This document shows positions 8,843 through 17,500 of a DNA stretch of 64,000 nt, piece by piece. The stretch is from JAUPKT01 sp964427855 (GTDB lineage: Bacteria; Desulfobacterota; Desulfomonilia; Desulfomonilales; Desulfomonilaceae). The stretch covers positions 1 through 64,000 of the forward strand of contig CAYRVH010000001.1 in the NCBI GenBank assembly GCA_964427855.1. Direction: 5' to 3'. The notes under the pieces are model-generated. The model was not told where the DNA came from and did not search any database. It worked only from the letters and a program-made list of their open reading frames with translations. Positions within the stretch are counted from its first letter, which is position 1, and the number at the start of each line of letters is the position of its first letter. A program made the position numbers and the translations under genes.

Positions 8843-9993
8843 CATTTTGGCGCAAGATATCGATCTTAGTGACGCTTGTAGTTATCTTCGGCGCAGGCGC
8901 TATCGTGGGGATGTGGCTGAACCGCTGTAAAATCCCTCCCCTGGACTTTTCAGTTCCGGCTCCCGCAGTGGAAACCGTAGCTCAGCAGCCTTTAGAGAGC
9001 AGCGAAGCGGTGGTCATGAAGGTGTACAAGGAGGTAAGTCCGGCAGTCGTCAATATCATTACTATTCGCCGCGCCATTACTTATTGGATGCAAATAGTAC
9101 CCCTTCAGGAAGGTCAGGGCACGGGATTTGTTATTGACTCGGCTGGCCACATCCTTACCAACAACCACGTAATCGCCAATGCGGACAACATTGAGGTGGG
9201 TTTCAGCGGCGACAAATCCGTCCCGGGGACGTTGGTTGGTCGAGACCCTGTAAACGACCTGGCCGTCGTGAAGGTCGCGCCTTTTCCCGGGATGGCAGTA
9301 GCGCCGCTGGGAAACTCCGATGCGCTGGTTCCTGGGCAGCGTGTGATTGCCATAGGGAATCCATTGGGTTTTCAGCACACGGTGACCGCTGGCTTCATCA
9401 GCGCCCTCCACCGCGACATAAACATCAGCAACCGAACCCTCATGGATTTGATTCAGACAGACGCTGCGATCAATCCTGGCAACAGTGGAGGGCCCCTTAT
9501 CAACTCCAGGGGAGAAGTTATAGGCATTAACACGGCATTGGTGAATCCTACGCCGACTGGGGGATTCACTGGTATCGGTTTGGCGGTGCCAATCAACCGA
9601 GCGAAAAGAGTGGCTGCACAAATTATCAAGCTCGGCAGACGCATTTATCCGTGGCTGGGTATCCGTTCGTCGCTTAATCTCTCTCCGGCTGTCTCCCAAG
9701 CTTTAAGATTGCCCCCTGTCACCGGTGTGCTGATTATGGAAGTGGTACCAGGGAGCCCCGCGGATAAGGCTGGGCTTAAAGGCGGCGATACGCTCGTTTA
9801 TGTAAGAGGTCAACCGATCCTCATGGGAGGCGATGTTTTGCTCGCTGTTGACGAATCCCCTGTCAGAAATTTTGATGAATACCGAAATCTCATCCTTCAG
9901 AAGAGTCCTGGTGAGCAGGCGCGATTAAGGATACTACGGGGCTCTTCCGAGCAGCAATTGACCGCTACTCTGGAACCGGATCCAAGAATCTAG
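8839..9993 (+). CDS. HtrA/DegS-type membrane-anchored serine protease with one PDZ domain
   Basis: A periplasmic quality-control protease of the S1C family, 384 residues. An N-terminal hydrophobic segment (about residues 7-28) is a signal anchor. The catalytic triad is visible: His in NNHVIA (about 109), Asp in VNDLAVV (about 139) and Ser in PGNSGGP (about 216). One PDZ domain occupies roughly residues 270-375, so the layout is DegS/HhoB-like rather than the two-PDZ DegP form. The ATG at 8839 overlaps the PBP1A stop and has AAGGG nine bases upstream. Co-expression with a cell-wall synthase suggests envelope maintenance, but that link is inferred. Confidence 0.93.
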   Translation: MTFWRKISILVTLVVIFGAGAIVGMWLNRCKIPPLDFSVPAPAVETVAQQPLESSEAVVMKVYKEVSPAVVNIITIRRAITYWMQIVPLQEGQGTGFVIDSAGHILTNNHVIANADNIEVGFSGDKSVPGTLVGRDPVNDLAVVKVAPFPGMAVAPLGNSDALVPGQRVIAIGNPLGFQHTVTAGFISALHRDINISNRTLMDLIQTDAAINPGNSGGPLINSRGEVIGINTALVNPTPTGGFTGIGLAVPINRAKRVAAQIIKLGRRIYPWLGIRSSLNLSPAVSQALRLPPVTGVLIMEVVPGSPADKAGLKGGDTLVYVRGQPILMGGDVLLAVDESPVRNFDEYRNLILQKSPGEQARLRILRGSSEQQLTATLEPDPRI

Positions 9994-10012
9994 GAGTTTC
10001 TCGGAGGCGTTC

Positions 10013-10651
10013 ATGGTGAGATGGTACGATGCAAGCCTCCCCCTGAAACAAGGCATGCCGTCTTTTCCGGGCGACCCTGTTTTTGAATTGCAGCGAACCT
10101 TTCAGACATCAGGAGGCGACGCATTCAACCTCTCCACGTTTAGAATGGGCACTCACACAGGGACTCACATCGATCCGCCGGCCCATTACCTTCCCAATGG
10201 GCAGACCGTGGACCAGCTTCCTCTGGATGCCCTTATTGGACCAGGAATCGTCCTTGACGTGCGATCATACGAATGCATCGATCGATACGTCCTAGAAAGA
10301 TCTTCCCTGCGAGGCGTCAAGCGAATCCTTTTCAAAACCGACAACAGTTCTAAGCTGATGGAAACACAGTTCACTCCAGATTACGTATATCTCACCGAGG
10401 CGGGCGCAGAATTTATAGTGGAGCATGGAGTAAAACTCGTGGGCATCGATTACCTCTCCATCGAGGCATACGGAAACAAAGGAGCGCCTGTTCATCGCAG
10501 GCTCTTGGAGGCGGGTGTGGTCGTGGTGGAAGCGGTCAATTTAGCGTATGTGCCTCCTGGCCCCTGTGAGATTTTTTGCCTTCCTCTGAGCATACAACAG
10601 GGAGACGGCGCGCCTGCAAGAGTGGTGATTCGAAGAGAGGACAGCGACTGA
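10013..10651 (+). CDS. cyclase-family metal-dependent hydrolase (kynurenine formamidase-like)
   Basis: A 212-residue protein of the cyclase family (Pfam Cyclase, PF04199). The signature HTGTHIDPPAH lies near residues 47-57 and carries the metal-binding His/Asp ligands; SLPLKQGMPSFPGDP at the N-terminus is also typical. Members include arylformamidase (kynurenine formamidase) and isatin hydrolase as well as many uncharacterised enzymes, so the substrate is not certain. The start has GGAGG seven bases upstream and is 19 bases after the protease stop, making it the third gene of the PBP1A-HtrA unit. No kynurenine or tryptophan catabolic genes are nearby, so that role is not supported by context. 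Confidence 0.82.
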   Translation: MVRWYDASLPLKQGMPSFPGDPVFELQRTFQTSGGDAFNLSTFRMGTHTGTHIDPPAHYLPNGQTVDQLPLDALIGPGIVLDVRSYECIDRYVLERSSLRGVKRILFKTDNSSKLMETQFTPDYVYLTEAGAEFIVEHGVKLVGIDYLSIEAYGNKGAPVHRRLLEAGVVVVEAVNLAYVPPGPCEIFCLPLSIQQGDGAPARVVIRREDSD

Positions 10652-10699
10652 TGCATGATAGATAAGCTTTCTCAAAGGAGAACGCGAAATAACCATGAG

Positions 10700-10768
10700 T
10701 CAGATTCTCATTCACACGGAAAATGGGAATCCGGCGAATTCACTGGGGCCACCTTTTCGTGAGGAAGA
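10700..10768. repeat. dispersed repeat family B, copy 1
   Basis: The stretch shares interrupted identity with 17413-17490 and 56733-56815: a CATT-C-GAAAAT-GGAATCC core followed about 20 bases later by CC-CTTTCGTGAGG. It is non-coding and lies after the cyclase gene. A 25-codon ORF inside it (10695-10775) with AAAGGAG upstream is more likely a by-product of the repeat. Confidence 0.55.
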
Positions 10769-10850
10769 GAGAATTTGACAATGTTCTCTAAAGGGGCTCG
10801 GATGTACTCACTAATTCGGTGCTGTGTCCGTGATTTGAACCACATCCCGC

Positions 10851-10972
10851 CTGTCATTTCGAGCCGCCCCCCTGTCATTATGAGCCGTCCCCTCTGTCAT
10901 TATGAGCCGTCCCCTCTGTCATTATGAGCCGTCCCCTCTGTCATTATGAGCCGACCCCTCTGTCATTTCGAG
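10851..10972. repeat. 22-bp tandem repeat, about five and a half units
   Basis: Units begin with CTGTCATT at 10851, 10872, 10894, 10916, 10938 and 10960. The spacing is 21 and then exactly 22 bases four times. The internal unit reads CTGTCATTATGAGCCGTCCC plus two bases and is almost identical between copies; the first and last units carry TTTCGAG instead of TATGAG. The array looks like local expansion of the end of a family A repeat. Copy number may vary between strains. Confidence 0.9.
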
Positions 10973-11215
10973 CGAAGCGAGAAATCTTGATGCACCGAGA
11001 AAAATGTCTCAGTGGCAAGGCTCCTTAGAAATGACGCAGCGGCGCGGCGTCTCACTCTCGCTCGAGCCTTGCACCCTCGAAATGGCAAGATTTCGGCTTA
11101 CCTCCGTTCATAGCGGCTTTTGACATAACACACTGATTGGATGGCGCGGACTTCCTTCCGAGATATATTTTGGGAACCCCGCCGTGCGTCATTTGAGCGA
11201 AGCGAAGCAATTGCA
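10958..11215. repeat. dispersed repeat family A, copy 1
   Basis: Begins TCATTTCGAGCGAAGCGAG followed by AAATCTTG, then a CTCAGTGGCAAGGCTCCTT core and AAATGACG, then a second arm with GAAATGGCAAGATTTCGGC. The two ends of the first part are imperfect inverted repeats (TCATTTCGA against a GAAATGAC end), so it could form a hairpin. With the tandem repeat and the family B copy it fills the 607-base gap 10652-11258; no convincing gene is seen there. Confidence 0.75.
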
Positions 11216-11258
11216 CAATGAATTTTCGGAAAAGCTGTACTACCGATTGGGTCTCATA

Positions 11259-12059
11259 CTACGTGTAATTGCGGCTGATTGCCCGAGAAATCGCTTCGCT
11301 CGTTTCGAGGGTAAGCTTCTTAATGGTGTCCAACGACGCGGAAGCATGCTCCCAGTCAAGGCTCACGAGCCAAAAACCTGCCACGAGGCGTCGTCTGTTT
11401 TTTTTGCCGTAAAGGATGGGCGCGGCCACCGCACGGCAATTGGTGATGTACTCCCCTAGATCCACGGCGATGCCCGCTTCCCTCACTCTTACGAGGTCTC
11501 TCTTGTATTCTTCCGGGTCTGTAATGGACGTGGGGGTGAAGCGAGGCAAAGTGGTGGTCCGGAGGATTTCGTCAAGTTTTTTGTCGTCGAGATACGCAAG
11601 GAATATCTTTCCTGCAGCTCCCGCGAATAACGAGAGCCGCGTACCTGGTCGAGCCGTGACTTTCAATTCTTTCGTGGTCTCTATCTGATCGAGGATAAGA
11701 ATGTTTTTGCCTGCCGCAACGCCCAAAAAGATGTCCTCCCCGAGTTTGGTGCTCAAGTCCTCGAGAAACGGCCTCGCTGTTGTCACCAAAGGCACCCTCA
11801 CAACGGCTGCTTCGCTGAGATCTTTTATTGCGTATCCGCACGTGTATGCGCGGGATATGGGGTCTCGGAGCACCCATCCAGCAGATTCGAGGGCTGTAAG
11901 GATTCCATGCGTGGTTGACTTTGCCAGCGACAATTGAGATGCGATGTCGCTTAATCCTAGGCTATTGGTCGATTTTATAATCAATTTGATTATTTTCGTG
12001 GCTTTTGTCACTATTGGGGCTGCATAAGCCGCTTGCGAGGTGTCTTGCGTACTAATCAT
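11259..12059 (-). CDS. IclR-family transcriptional regulator
   Basis: A one-component regulator: an N-terminal winged helix-turn-helix (about residues 20-80, with IASQLSLAKSTTHGILTALESAGWV) followed by the IclR effector domain. In the family, small carboxylic or aromatic acids are the usual ligands. I prefer the ATG at 12059 (266 residues); GTG at 12068 and TTG at 12071 are in-frame alternatives. The gene diverges from a hypothetical gene and the molybdenum hydroxylase operon, and the shared gap contains a perfect inverted repeat between two promoter-like sequences. Regulation of that operon and of itself is therefore likely but inferred. The effector is unknown; a substrate of the hydroxylase is the obvious candidate. 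Confidence 0.9.
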   Translation of the reverse strand: MISTQDTSQAAYAAPIVTKATKIIKLIIKSTNSLGLSDIASQLSLAKSTTHGILTALESAGWVLRDPISRAYTCGYAIKDLSEAAVVRVPLVTTARPFLEDLSTKLGEDIFLGVAAGKNILILDQIETTKELKVTARPGTRLSLFAGAAGKIFLAYLDDKKLDEILRTTTLPRFTPTSITDPEEYKRDLVRVREAGIAVDLGEYITNCRAVAAPILYGKKNRRRLVAGFWLVSLDWEHASASLDTIKKLTLETSEAISRAISRNYT

Positions 12060-12127
12060 CAGTTTCACCAAGAGATCGAGGGTACACGTAATGGATATAA
12101 ATAGTTCATGATTCTGAATTACCTCTA

Positions 12128-12156
12128 CGCATAATCGTTTTCACGGACGTTGTCAA
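12128..12156 (-). promoter_or_regulatory. predicted promoter of the IclR gene
   Basis: On the minus strand TTGACA (12156-12151), a 17-base spacer and TATGCG (12133-12128). The -35 is perfect and the -10 is weak. It is about 70 bases upstream of the IclR start. Confidence 0.45.
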
Positions 12157-12165
12157 TGAATTTTC

Positions 12166-12179
12166 TAATAGCTCTATTA
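12166..12179. promoter_or_regulatory. perfect inverted repeat, candidate IclR operator
   Basis: TAATAG-CT-CTATTA is a perfect 14-base palindrome. It lies between the -35 elements of the two divergent promoters (12151-12156 and 12184-12189), where one bound dimer could affect both. IclR proteins typically bind short palindromes in such gaps. Binding is not shown by the sequence. Confidence 0.5.
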
Positions 12180-12183
12180 TAGC

Positions 12184-12212
12184 TTGACAGAGTTTCACCA
12201 ACCGGATATTGT
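12184..12212 (+). promoter_or_regulatory. predicted promoter for the hypothetical gene and molybdenum hydroxylase operon
   Basis: TTGACA (12184-12189), a 17-base spacer and TATTGT (12207-12212). This is a good sigma70-type match about 42 bases upstream of the first start codon. The palindrome at 12166-12179 is immediately upstream. Confidence 0.6.
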
Positions 12213-12253
12213 GATTTACGGGCGTTCTTGGTACAGAATCTTTATCCAGGCTT

Positions 12254-13036
12254 GTGGATATGGAAGTCAAACTCTCGGATATCTATCGAGCAACCCTACC
12301 ATCCAAGTCGGGAAATGAGGGATGGATTGGCCTGGATCCCGTCGGGAAAAAATACCACGTGATCGTCCCTGTAGATCCGCAGATAGCCCGAGGCGTCATG
12401 GCCTGCAACAGGCCGACAGATGGAACGCCCTTTGGCGGTTACACAGGATGGGTTTATTTTCGTTGCGAGCCTTTCAATGGGGGTGATGAGGAACGAGAAG
12501 AAGAGTTAAGATGGTCAACTGCAAGGCAAAACGCTGAGAAACTCGTCAAGTTTGCCTCGGGTCTTGGGATTGCAGTCACAATAGCTGAAGATGTCGCGCA
12601 GGGCGGTGTCGGAGAGGAAGCGCACCATACGGGTCTGCAGCGGGGAGAGAAAGACCGATTTCGCGTGGCAGGGCCCGAATCGAAAAAGTCCGACAAACAT
12701 GACGCCATAAAATGCAGCGGTTGCTCAGCTATGTGGCATAACATAACTCGATTGCTCACAGACTCATCCGTAACCTTCTTCAAATATAAGCCAAATACGA
12801 CCGACTTCAGAAAAGGACATTTTGTATTTCGTCACTCGTGCGGTGGTATGATAGAAGTAGAGGCGGCGATGCTCGGACGGTCGCGGTATGCAGGAAAGAG
12901 CTTGGCTGGTTCTCACGCGTGCCCCGGGTTTTGCTATTACGAGGCATCTCATTCCGAATGCTCTGCAGTGTGCGAGGGTTCTGTTTTCCGCCGGATAGCG
13001 GGAAAACTCAAGACGCGTCAAGCGAGAACTGGTTAA
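12254..13036 (+). CDS. hypothetical protein with C-terminal cysteine motifs
   Basis: I do not recognise this 260-residue protein. Residues about 1-110 form a basic/acidic soluble domain with a GYTGWVYFR stretch. After a charged linker (about 115-150) comes a Cys/His-rich half: a KCSGC pair, then a strand-rich segment with HSCGG, then ACPGFCYYEASHSECSAVC near residues 223-241. Such spacing suggests zinc binding or an Fe-S cluster, but no family match can be named. The frame starts with GTG at 12254; an ATG six bases later is also possible. It sits behind the promoter facing the IclR gene and 124 bases before the hydroxylase FAD subunit, so it may be the first gene of that operon. A role in cofactor insertion or electron transfer would be speculation. 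Confidence 0.6.
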   Translation: MDMEVKLSDIYRATLPSKSGNEGWIGLDPVGKKYHVIVPVDPQIARGVMACNRPTDGTPFGGYTGWVYFRCEPFNGGDEEREEELRWSTARQNAEKLVKFASGLGIAVTIAEDVAQGGVGEEAHHTGLQRGEKDRFRVAGPESKKSDKHDAIKCSGCSAMWHNITRLLTDSSVTFFKYKPNTTDFRKGHFVFRHSCGGMIEVEAAMLGRSRYAGKSLAGSHACPGFCYYEASHSECSAVCEGSVFRRIAGKLKTRQARTG

Positions 13037-13160
13037 GAAGTGTCGTGTGGGAAAAGGATGTGTTTTGTGGTGGTCTATGGCCCGTAAGAACATCCCGCAA
13101 ATCGTCAGCAACATCAAGTCATCAATAAAAACTCCAACCCTATTTATGGAGGGATAACAC

Positions 13161-14048
13161 ATGCTCCTGCCAAAATTCGAGTATCATGAGCCGTCGACTT
13201 TGGAGGAGGCGCTCCAGTTGCTCTCGAGCCTAGGCGGCAATGCCAAGGTCCTCGCAGGAGGTACGGACCTCCTGGTGCGAATGAAGCAGAGGATCGACAA
13301 ACCCGCCCACGTGATTTCGATAGCAAGGGTGCCGGGACTCGATGCCATTATCCCTCGCAATGGCCATGGCGTCACCATAGGATCGGCCGTGACTGCGAGG
13401 GAATTATCGCGTCATGAGTTGATCAACGATCGATTTACGCCCTTGGCGATTGCGGCCGGCAGACTAGGCGCGCCGATGATACGGAATCGAGCGACCATTG
13501 GAGGCAACTTGGTCAATGCACGGCCGGCAGCGGACTTGCCTCCCGCATGTATGGTCTTGAACGCGACGGTAAAACTCAAAAGCGCGAAAGGGGAGCGCGA
13601 TGTCTCGGTAAACGAATTCTTCAGGGGACCTGGCGATTGCGTGATCGAGCCACATGAATTGATGGTCTGCCTCAACATCGAAACCCCGGCCCCATGGAGC
13701 GGGGGATCGTACATTAAACTAGGGGCGAGAAAGACCCTCGAGATATCAATGGTCAACGTTGCGACGTTATTGACGCTCGAAGGGCCGGAAGGGCCTATTA
13801 TTGATGCGCGCATCGCCTTGGGGGCCGTGGCTCCAACCCCGCTGCGGGCCTATGGGGCGGAAGAGTTCTTAATTGGCAACAAGCCTTCTGAGGAGCTGTT
13901 TCAACGGACGGGCGAGATCGGCGTTGGTTTTTGCAGCCCTATCACTGACCATCGAGGCACCATGGAGTACCGCTGCATGATGATAGAGGCGCTGACGAAG
14001 CGCTGTCTCATGAGGGCTTGGGAGAACGCCAAAGCCTGGAAGCCATAA
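13161..14048 (+). CDS. xanthine dehydrogenase-family FAD-binding (medium) subunit
   Basis: Medium subunit of a molybdenum hydroxylase, 295 residues, relaying electrons between Fe-S clusters and its FAD. FAD-binding motifs AGGTDLLVRMK (about residues 32-42) and TIGGNLVNARPAADLPP (about 111-127) are clear, and the CODH flavoprotein C-terminal domain follows. It lacks the roughly 40-residue 4Fe-4S insertion that marks 4-hydroxybenzoyl-CoA reductase HcrB, so that specific enzyme is unlikely. The start has GGAGG eight bases upstream. It is first in the M-S-L subunit order, 19 bases before the Fe-S subunit gene. Confidence 0.92.
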   Translation: MLLPKFEYHEPSTLEEALQLLSSLGGNAKVLAGGTDLLVRMKQRIDKPAHVISIARVPGLDAIIPRNGHGVTIGSAVTARELSRHELINDRFTPLAIAAGRLGAPMIRNRATIGGNLVNARPAADLPPACMVLNATVKLKSAKGERDVSVNEFFRGPGDCVIEPHELMVCLNIETPAPWSGGSYIKLGARKTLEISMVNVATLLTLEGPEGPIIDARIALGAVAPTPLRAYGAEEFLIGNKPSEELFQRTGEIGVGFCSPITDHRGTMEYRCMMIEALTKRCLMRAWENAKAWKP

Positions 14049-14067
14049 CAATTGTGGAGAGAAAAAT

Positions 14068-14547
14068 ATGAAGACCGTAATCAGTTTGGTGGTGAATGGT
14101 GAACAGGTAGAGGCTGCAGTGGAGCCGAACACGACATTGGTGCAATTCCTTCGTGAAGATCTTGGCCTAACCGGAACCAAACACGTGTGCGGTTTTGCCG
14201 ATTGCGGAGCGTGTACGGTCATCATGGACGGAAAGCCTGTGAATTCCTGCCTTGTACTCGCCGTCCAAGCCCACGGGCGCGAGGTGCTTACTATCGAAGG
14301 TATGGCGGAAAACGGGAAACTGCATCCAATCCAGCAGGCCTTTGTTGACAAGGGCGCCATACAGTGCGGATTCTGCACGCCAGGTATGATCTTGTCCGCC
14401 AAGGCCTTGCTGGCAGAAAACCCCGACCCGACGGAACAAGAAATCAGAACGGCAATTTCGGGAAATCTCTGTCGATGCACTGGATATCAGAAGATCGTAG
14501 AGGCTATTCAAGAGGCTGCGAAGTCGAGAGAGGGAACGGAGGTGTGA
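14068..14547 (+). CDS. xanthine dehydrogenase-family [2Fe-2S] (small) subunit
   Basis: Small subunit of the same enzyme, 159 residues, carrying two [2Fe-2S] clusters. The plant-ferredoxin-type N-domain has CGFADCGACTV and a later Cys (VNSC). The C-terminal helical domain has CGFCTPGM and CRCTGYQ. All eight ligands are present. GGAGA precedes the ATG. Only one base separates its stop from the large-subunit start, so translation is probably coupled. Length and motif spacing are normal for CoxS/HcrC/NdhS-type proteins. Confidence 0.95.
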   Translation: MKTVISLVVNGEQVEAAVEPNTTLVQFLREDLGLTGTKHVCGFADCGACTVIMDGKPVNSCLVLAVQAHGREVLTIEGMAENGKLHPIQQAFVDKGAIQCGFCTPGMILSAKALLAENPDPTEQEIRTAISGNLCRCTGYQKIVEAIQEAAKSREGTEV

Positions 14548-14548
14548 C

Positions 14549-16903
14549 ATGAGCGAATTCTCAGTGCTGAACACGAGGGCGCCCCGAATTGATGGTCCTG
14601 CCAAGGCGACAGGAAGGGCCAAGTATGCCGACGATCTGACCATGCCAGGTATGTTGTATGGCGCAATTTTACAAAGCCCAATTGCTCATGGAAAGATCCT
14701 GCATATAGACACTTCTAAAGCCCTCAAGCTCAAAGGTGTCAAAGCTATAGCCACTGCAAAAGAAGCTGGCATCGTCAAGTACGGCGTTTCGCCGGCGAGG
14801 TATGATGAAACGCTCTACGCTTATGAGAAGGTGAGATATGTTGGCGATGAAATCGCGGCAGTAGCGGCGGTTGATTATGCCACAGCACTCGAGGCGGTAA
14901 ATCTGATTAAAGTGGATTACGAAGAGCTTCCTGCGGTTTTTGACATGTTTGAAGCAATGAAAGAGGGAGCGCCTCAGCTCCACGCCGAGTTTCCCGGTAA
15001 TCTCAATGCTGAGGTACACCAGGAATTCGGAGACACTGAAGCTGCATTTGCTGAGAGTGATTTGGTGGTGAACCATACGTTTTTGAATAAAAGACAGGAT
15101 GCCGCGTTTATTGAACCCCACTCCTGTCTCGCTGTGTTTGACCTCGATGGAAGGCTTACGCTCTACACGTCCACACAGGTGCCACATTACGTGATGAGAA
15201 CCGTTGCCATGGTTTTGAGGATACCTGTGGGCAACGTAAGGGTGGTGAAGCCCTATGTGGGAGGTGGATTCGGCCCGAAGTGCGAAGCAACCCCACTGGA
15301 GATGAGCGCCGGTCTTCTTTCTCGCATGACAGGCAAGCCCGTCAAAATGACCTACACTCGGGAGCAGGTGTTTTTACACAGCAGGGCGAGGCATCAATTT
15401 TATGCCGAGATGAGCCTGGGCGTCAAAAAAGACGGCACGATGATGGCGCTCAAAAACAAAGCAGTACTTGATGGAGGAGCGTACACCAGTTTCGGGATCG
15501 CGACGGTGTACTATTCAGGTTCGCTGCTTGGGGGGCCCTACAAACTCAAGGCCATGAAGTATGATGGCTACAGAGTTTACACGAACAAGCCTGCCTGCGG
15601 AGCCCAACGAGGCCACGGCGGCGTCGCGCACAGGGCAGCCTTTGAACAGCTCCTGGATATGACCGCGGAGAAGCTGGGTCTAGACCCCATTGAGCTTCGT
15701 CTCAAGAATATCATGCAGGCCGGAGATATCACGGTCAACGAGTTGGATATGTCCAGTTTAGGCATGAAGGAATGTATCGAGGCGGTTCGCCAAGGGGCTG
15801 AGTGGGATAAGAAAAAAGGAAAGCTTCCCAAAGGCAAAGGCATTGGCATGGCCTGCGGCTTTTTCGTATCTGGAGCGGGTTACCCGATTTACAGATCCGA
15901 CACGTATCATTCGACGGTTGTTATTAAGATCAGCGAGGACGGAGGGGTTGCAACGGTCTTGACGGGGTCTGCAGAAATCGGTCAAGGGTCGGACACGACG
16001 ATGGCCATGATTGCAGCCGAGACGCTTGGCATCCCTCTCGAGAACGTGAAAGTGGTTTCCGGCGACACTGATCTGAGCGTTGACCTTGGTGCGTACTCGA
16101 GCCGACAGACGCTCATGACCGGCCATGCCACCAAAGAAGCGGCGGAGCAAATCCGAAACCAAATTGCCCAATTTTTATCTGACGAATTAGGATATCCGGT
16201 AGAATCCATAAGCTTTCGGGAGGGCAAGGTTTTCTTTGACGGTCAGTCAGGCAACTTTGAGAAAATCCGAACGCAGTATATCAAAGAGCATCGTGGATGG
16301 ACTGATCCGCCATCGGGTGACTATCTCACGTTTCGGGAGGCGGCGCGCCTGGCCTTTTTGAAAGCGGGAACCATCGTGGGTACAGGCAAGTACAAACCGC
16401 CTCGTCTCGGCGGCTCTTACAAAGGCGCTGCCGTCGGGACGTCGCCCGCGTATGGATGCTCTGCCCAGGTGGTGGAAGTCAGCGTGGACATGGAAACAGG
16501 AGAAATCACCGTGGAAAACATGACTGACGCCCATGACTGCGGACTAGCCGTTAACCGAACCCTCGTGGAAGGTCAAATGCAGGGCTCCTTGTCTATGGGG
16601 CTCGGAGAGTGCCTCTTCGAAGAGGTAAAATTTGATTCCCGGGGTCGAATACTGAATCCTTCTCTAGGGGAATATCGCATCCCCACGGCTCTCGACATGC
16701 CCAATGTCAAATCTATCATCGTGGAATCTCGGGAACCAAACGGTCCTTATGGGGCAAAAGAGGTGGGAGAAGGGGCCATTATGCCCACCATCCCAGCCAT
16801 CCTGAACGCTATTTACGACGCAACAGGCGTGCGGATCAACGAGCTTCCGGTGACGTCCGAACGGCTCTACCTCGCCATAAAAAAAGCCAAAGAACAGGGT
16901 TAG
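14549..16903 (+). CDS. xanthine dehydrogenase-family molybdopterin-binding (large) subunit
   Basis: Catalytic subunit, 784 residues, holding the molybdopterin-cytosine dinucleotide cofactor and hydroxylating (or dehydroxylating) a carbon centre with water. Molybdenum-site features are GGGFGPK (about residue 237), ACGAQRGHGG (about 350), EIGQGSDT (about 475) and the catalytic Glu in GAKEVGEGA near residue 740. CO dehydrogenase's Cys-containing active-site loop (VAYRCSFR type) is not seen, so it is not a CO oxidiser. The RGHGG loop suggests an aromatic, heterocyclic or aldehyde substrate, but this cannot be fixed. No cofactor maturation genes (XdhC/MocA type) are in the window. A stem-loop follows the stop. 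Confidence 0.93.
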   Translation: MSEFSVLNTRAPRIDGPAKATGRAKYADDLTMPGMLYGAILQSPIAHGKILHIDTSKALKLKGVKAIATAKEAGIVKYGVSPARYDETLYAYEKVRYVGDEIAAVAAVDYATALEAVNLIKVDYEELPAVFDMFEAMKEGAPQLHAEFPGNLNAEVHQEFGDTEAAFAESDLVVNHTFLNKRQDAAFIEPHSCLAVFDLDGRLTLYTSTQVPHYVMRTVAMVLRIPVGNVRVVKPYVGGGFGPKCEATPLEMSAGLLSRMTGKPVKMTYTREQVFLHSRARHQFYAEMSLGVKKDGTMMALKNKAVLDGGAYTSFGIATVYYSGSLLGGPYKLKAMKYDGYRVYTNKPACGAQRGHGGVAHRAAFEQLLDMTAEKLGLDPIELRLKNIMQAGDITVNELDMSSLGMKECIEAVRQGAEWDKKKGKLPKGKGIGMACGFFVSGAGYPIYRSDTYHSTVVIKISEDGGVATVLTGSAEIGQGSDTTMAMIAAETLGIPLENVKVVSGDTDLSVDLGAYSSRQTLMTGHATKEAAEQIRNQIAQFLSDELGYPVESISFREGKVFFDGQSGNFEKIRTQYIKEHRGWTDPPSGDYLTFREAARLAFLKAGTIVGTGKYKPPRLGGSYKGAAVGTSPAYGCSAQVVEVSVDMETGEITVENMTDAHDCGLAVNRTLVEGQMQGSLSMGLGECLFEEVKFDSRGRILNPSLGEYRIPTALDMPNVKSIIVESREPNGPYGAKEVGEGAIMPTIPAILNAIYDATGVRINELPVTSERLYLAIKKAKEQG

Positions 16904-16909
16904 ATTTCT

Positions 16910-16930
16910 CCACCCCCTTTACGGGGGTGG
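16910..16930 (+). terminator. GC-rich hairpin after the molybdenum hydroxylase operon
   Basis: CCACCCCC (16910-16917) and GGGGGTGG (16923-16930) form an 8-bp perfect stem with a five-base loop, six bases after the stop. There is no T-run, so termination efficiency is uncertain. Confidence 0.5.
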
Positions 16931-17094
16931 GGCCTGTCCGATCCCAACGATTTTGTGAGGATTTTGTGAGACGCCGCCGCAATTGCGGAGTACAGTCCCA
17001 CAAGACGGCGATTGGCCTTACTCGCCGTCCTGTCTCAGACAAAGGGGCACGTCTGTTTCAGGGGTCTCGGCGCTGCCCACGTATTCGATACGGG

Positions 17095-17500
17095 AGCCTT
17101 GATTTCGAGGACACGTGCCATGTCATTTCGAAGGAGGTGGGTTCGAACGAGCGTGAGGCGCCTTTACTTTCAGGTCATTTCCAACAAGCCTTGCGACTGA
17201 GAAATCTCTCTCGCTGGGTAGATTTCTCTCGTTGCTCGAAATGACAGATGGGGACGGCTGGAAATGACAGGGAGGAAAGTGGACGAAATGACGACCCTGA
17301 CATCGAATTCGCAAGTACTTCCGAGACCACCTATATGCCCTCGCAGATGGCGTCGAGGCACTGCTTGGCAGATTATAACCGGTCTCAGAAGAAATCACGG
17401 CATAGCCATACGTCAGATTGTCATTCCCTTGAAAATTGGAATCCAAGCACCTGCTTATGGATCCCCACTTTCGTGAGGATGACGTAATGAGAGGACACAC
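17095..17500. repeat. composite dispersed repeats: families A and C (inverted) and B
   Basis: Family A in reverse orientation spans about 17119-17270 (GCCTTGCGACTGAGAAATCT core and CGAAATGACAG ends). Family C in reverse orientation spans about 17281-17400 and matches 41310-41410 and 63690-63840. Family B copy 2 spans about 17413-17490 and matches 56733-56815. These fill most of the 954-base gap 16904-17857. The rest (17500-17780) shows no convincing gene. Confidence 0.75.

Noticed and set aside
10695..10775. Short ORF with AAAGGAG upstream after the cyclase gene
   Set aside because: The sequence is a copy of dispersed repeat B, and the reading frame is not kept in the other copies.
10851..10972. 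CRISPR-like periodic repeats
   Set aside because: Units abut with no variable spacers and no cas genes are present; it is a tandem repeat.
14549..16903. Aerobic CO dehydrogenase large subunit
   Set aside because: The Cys-containing active-site loop characteristic of CoxL is not present and no Cox accessory genes accompany it.
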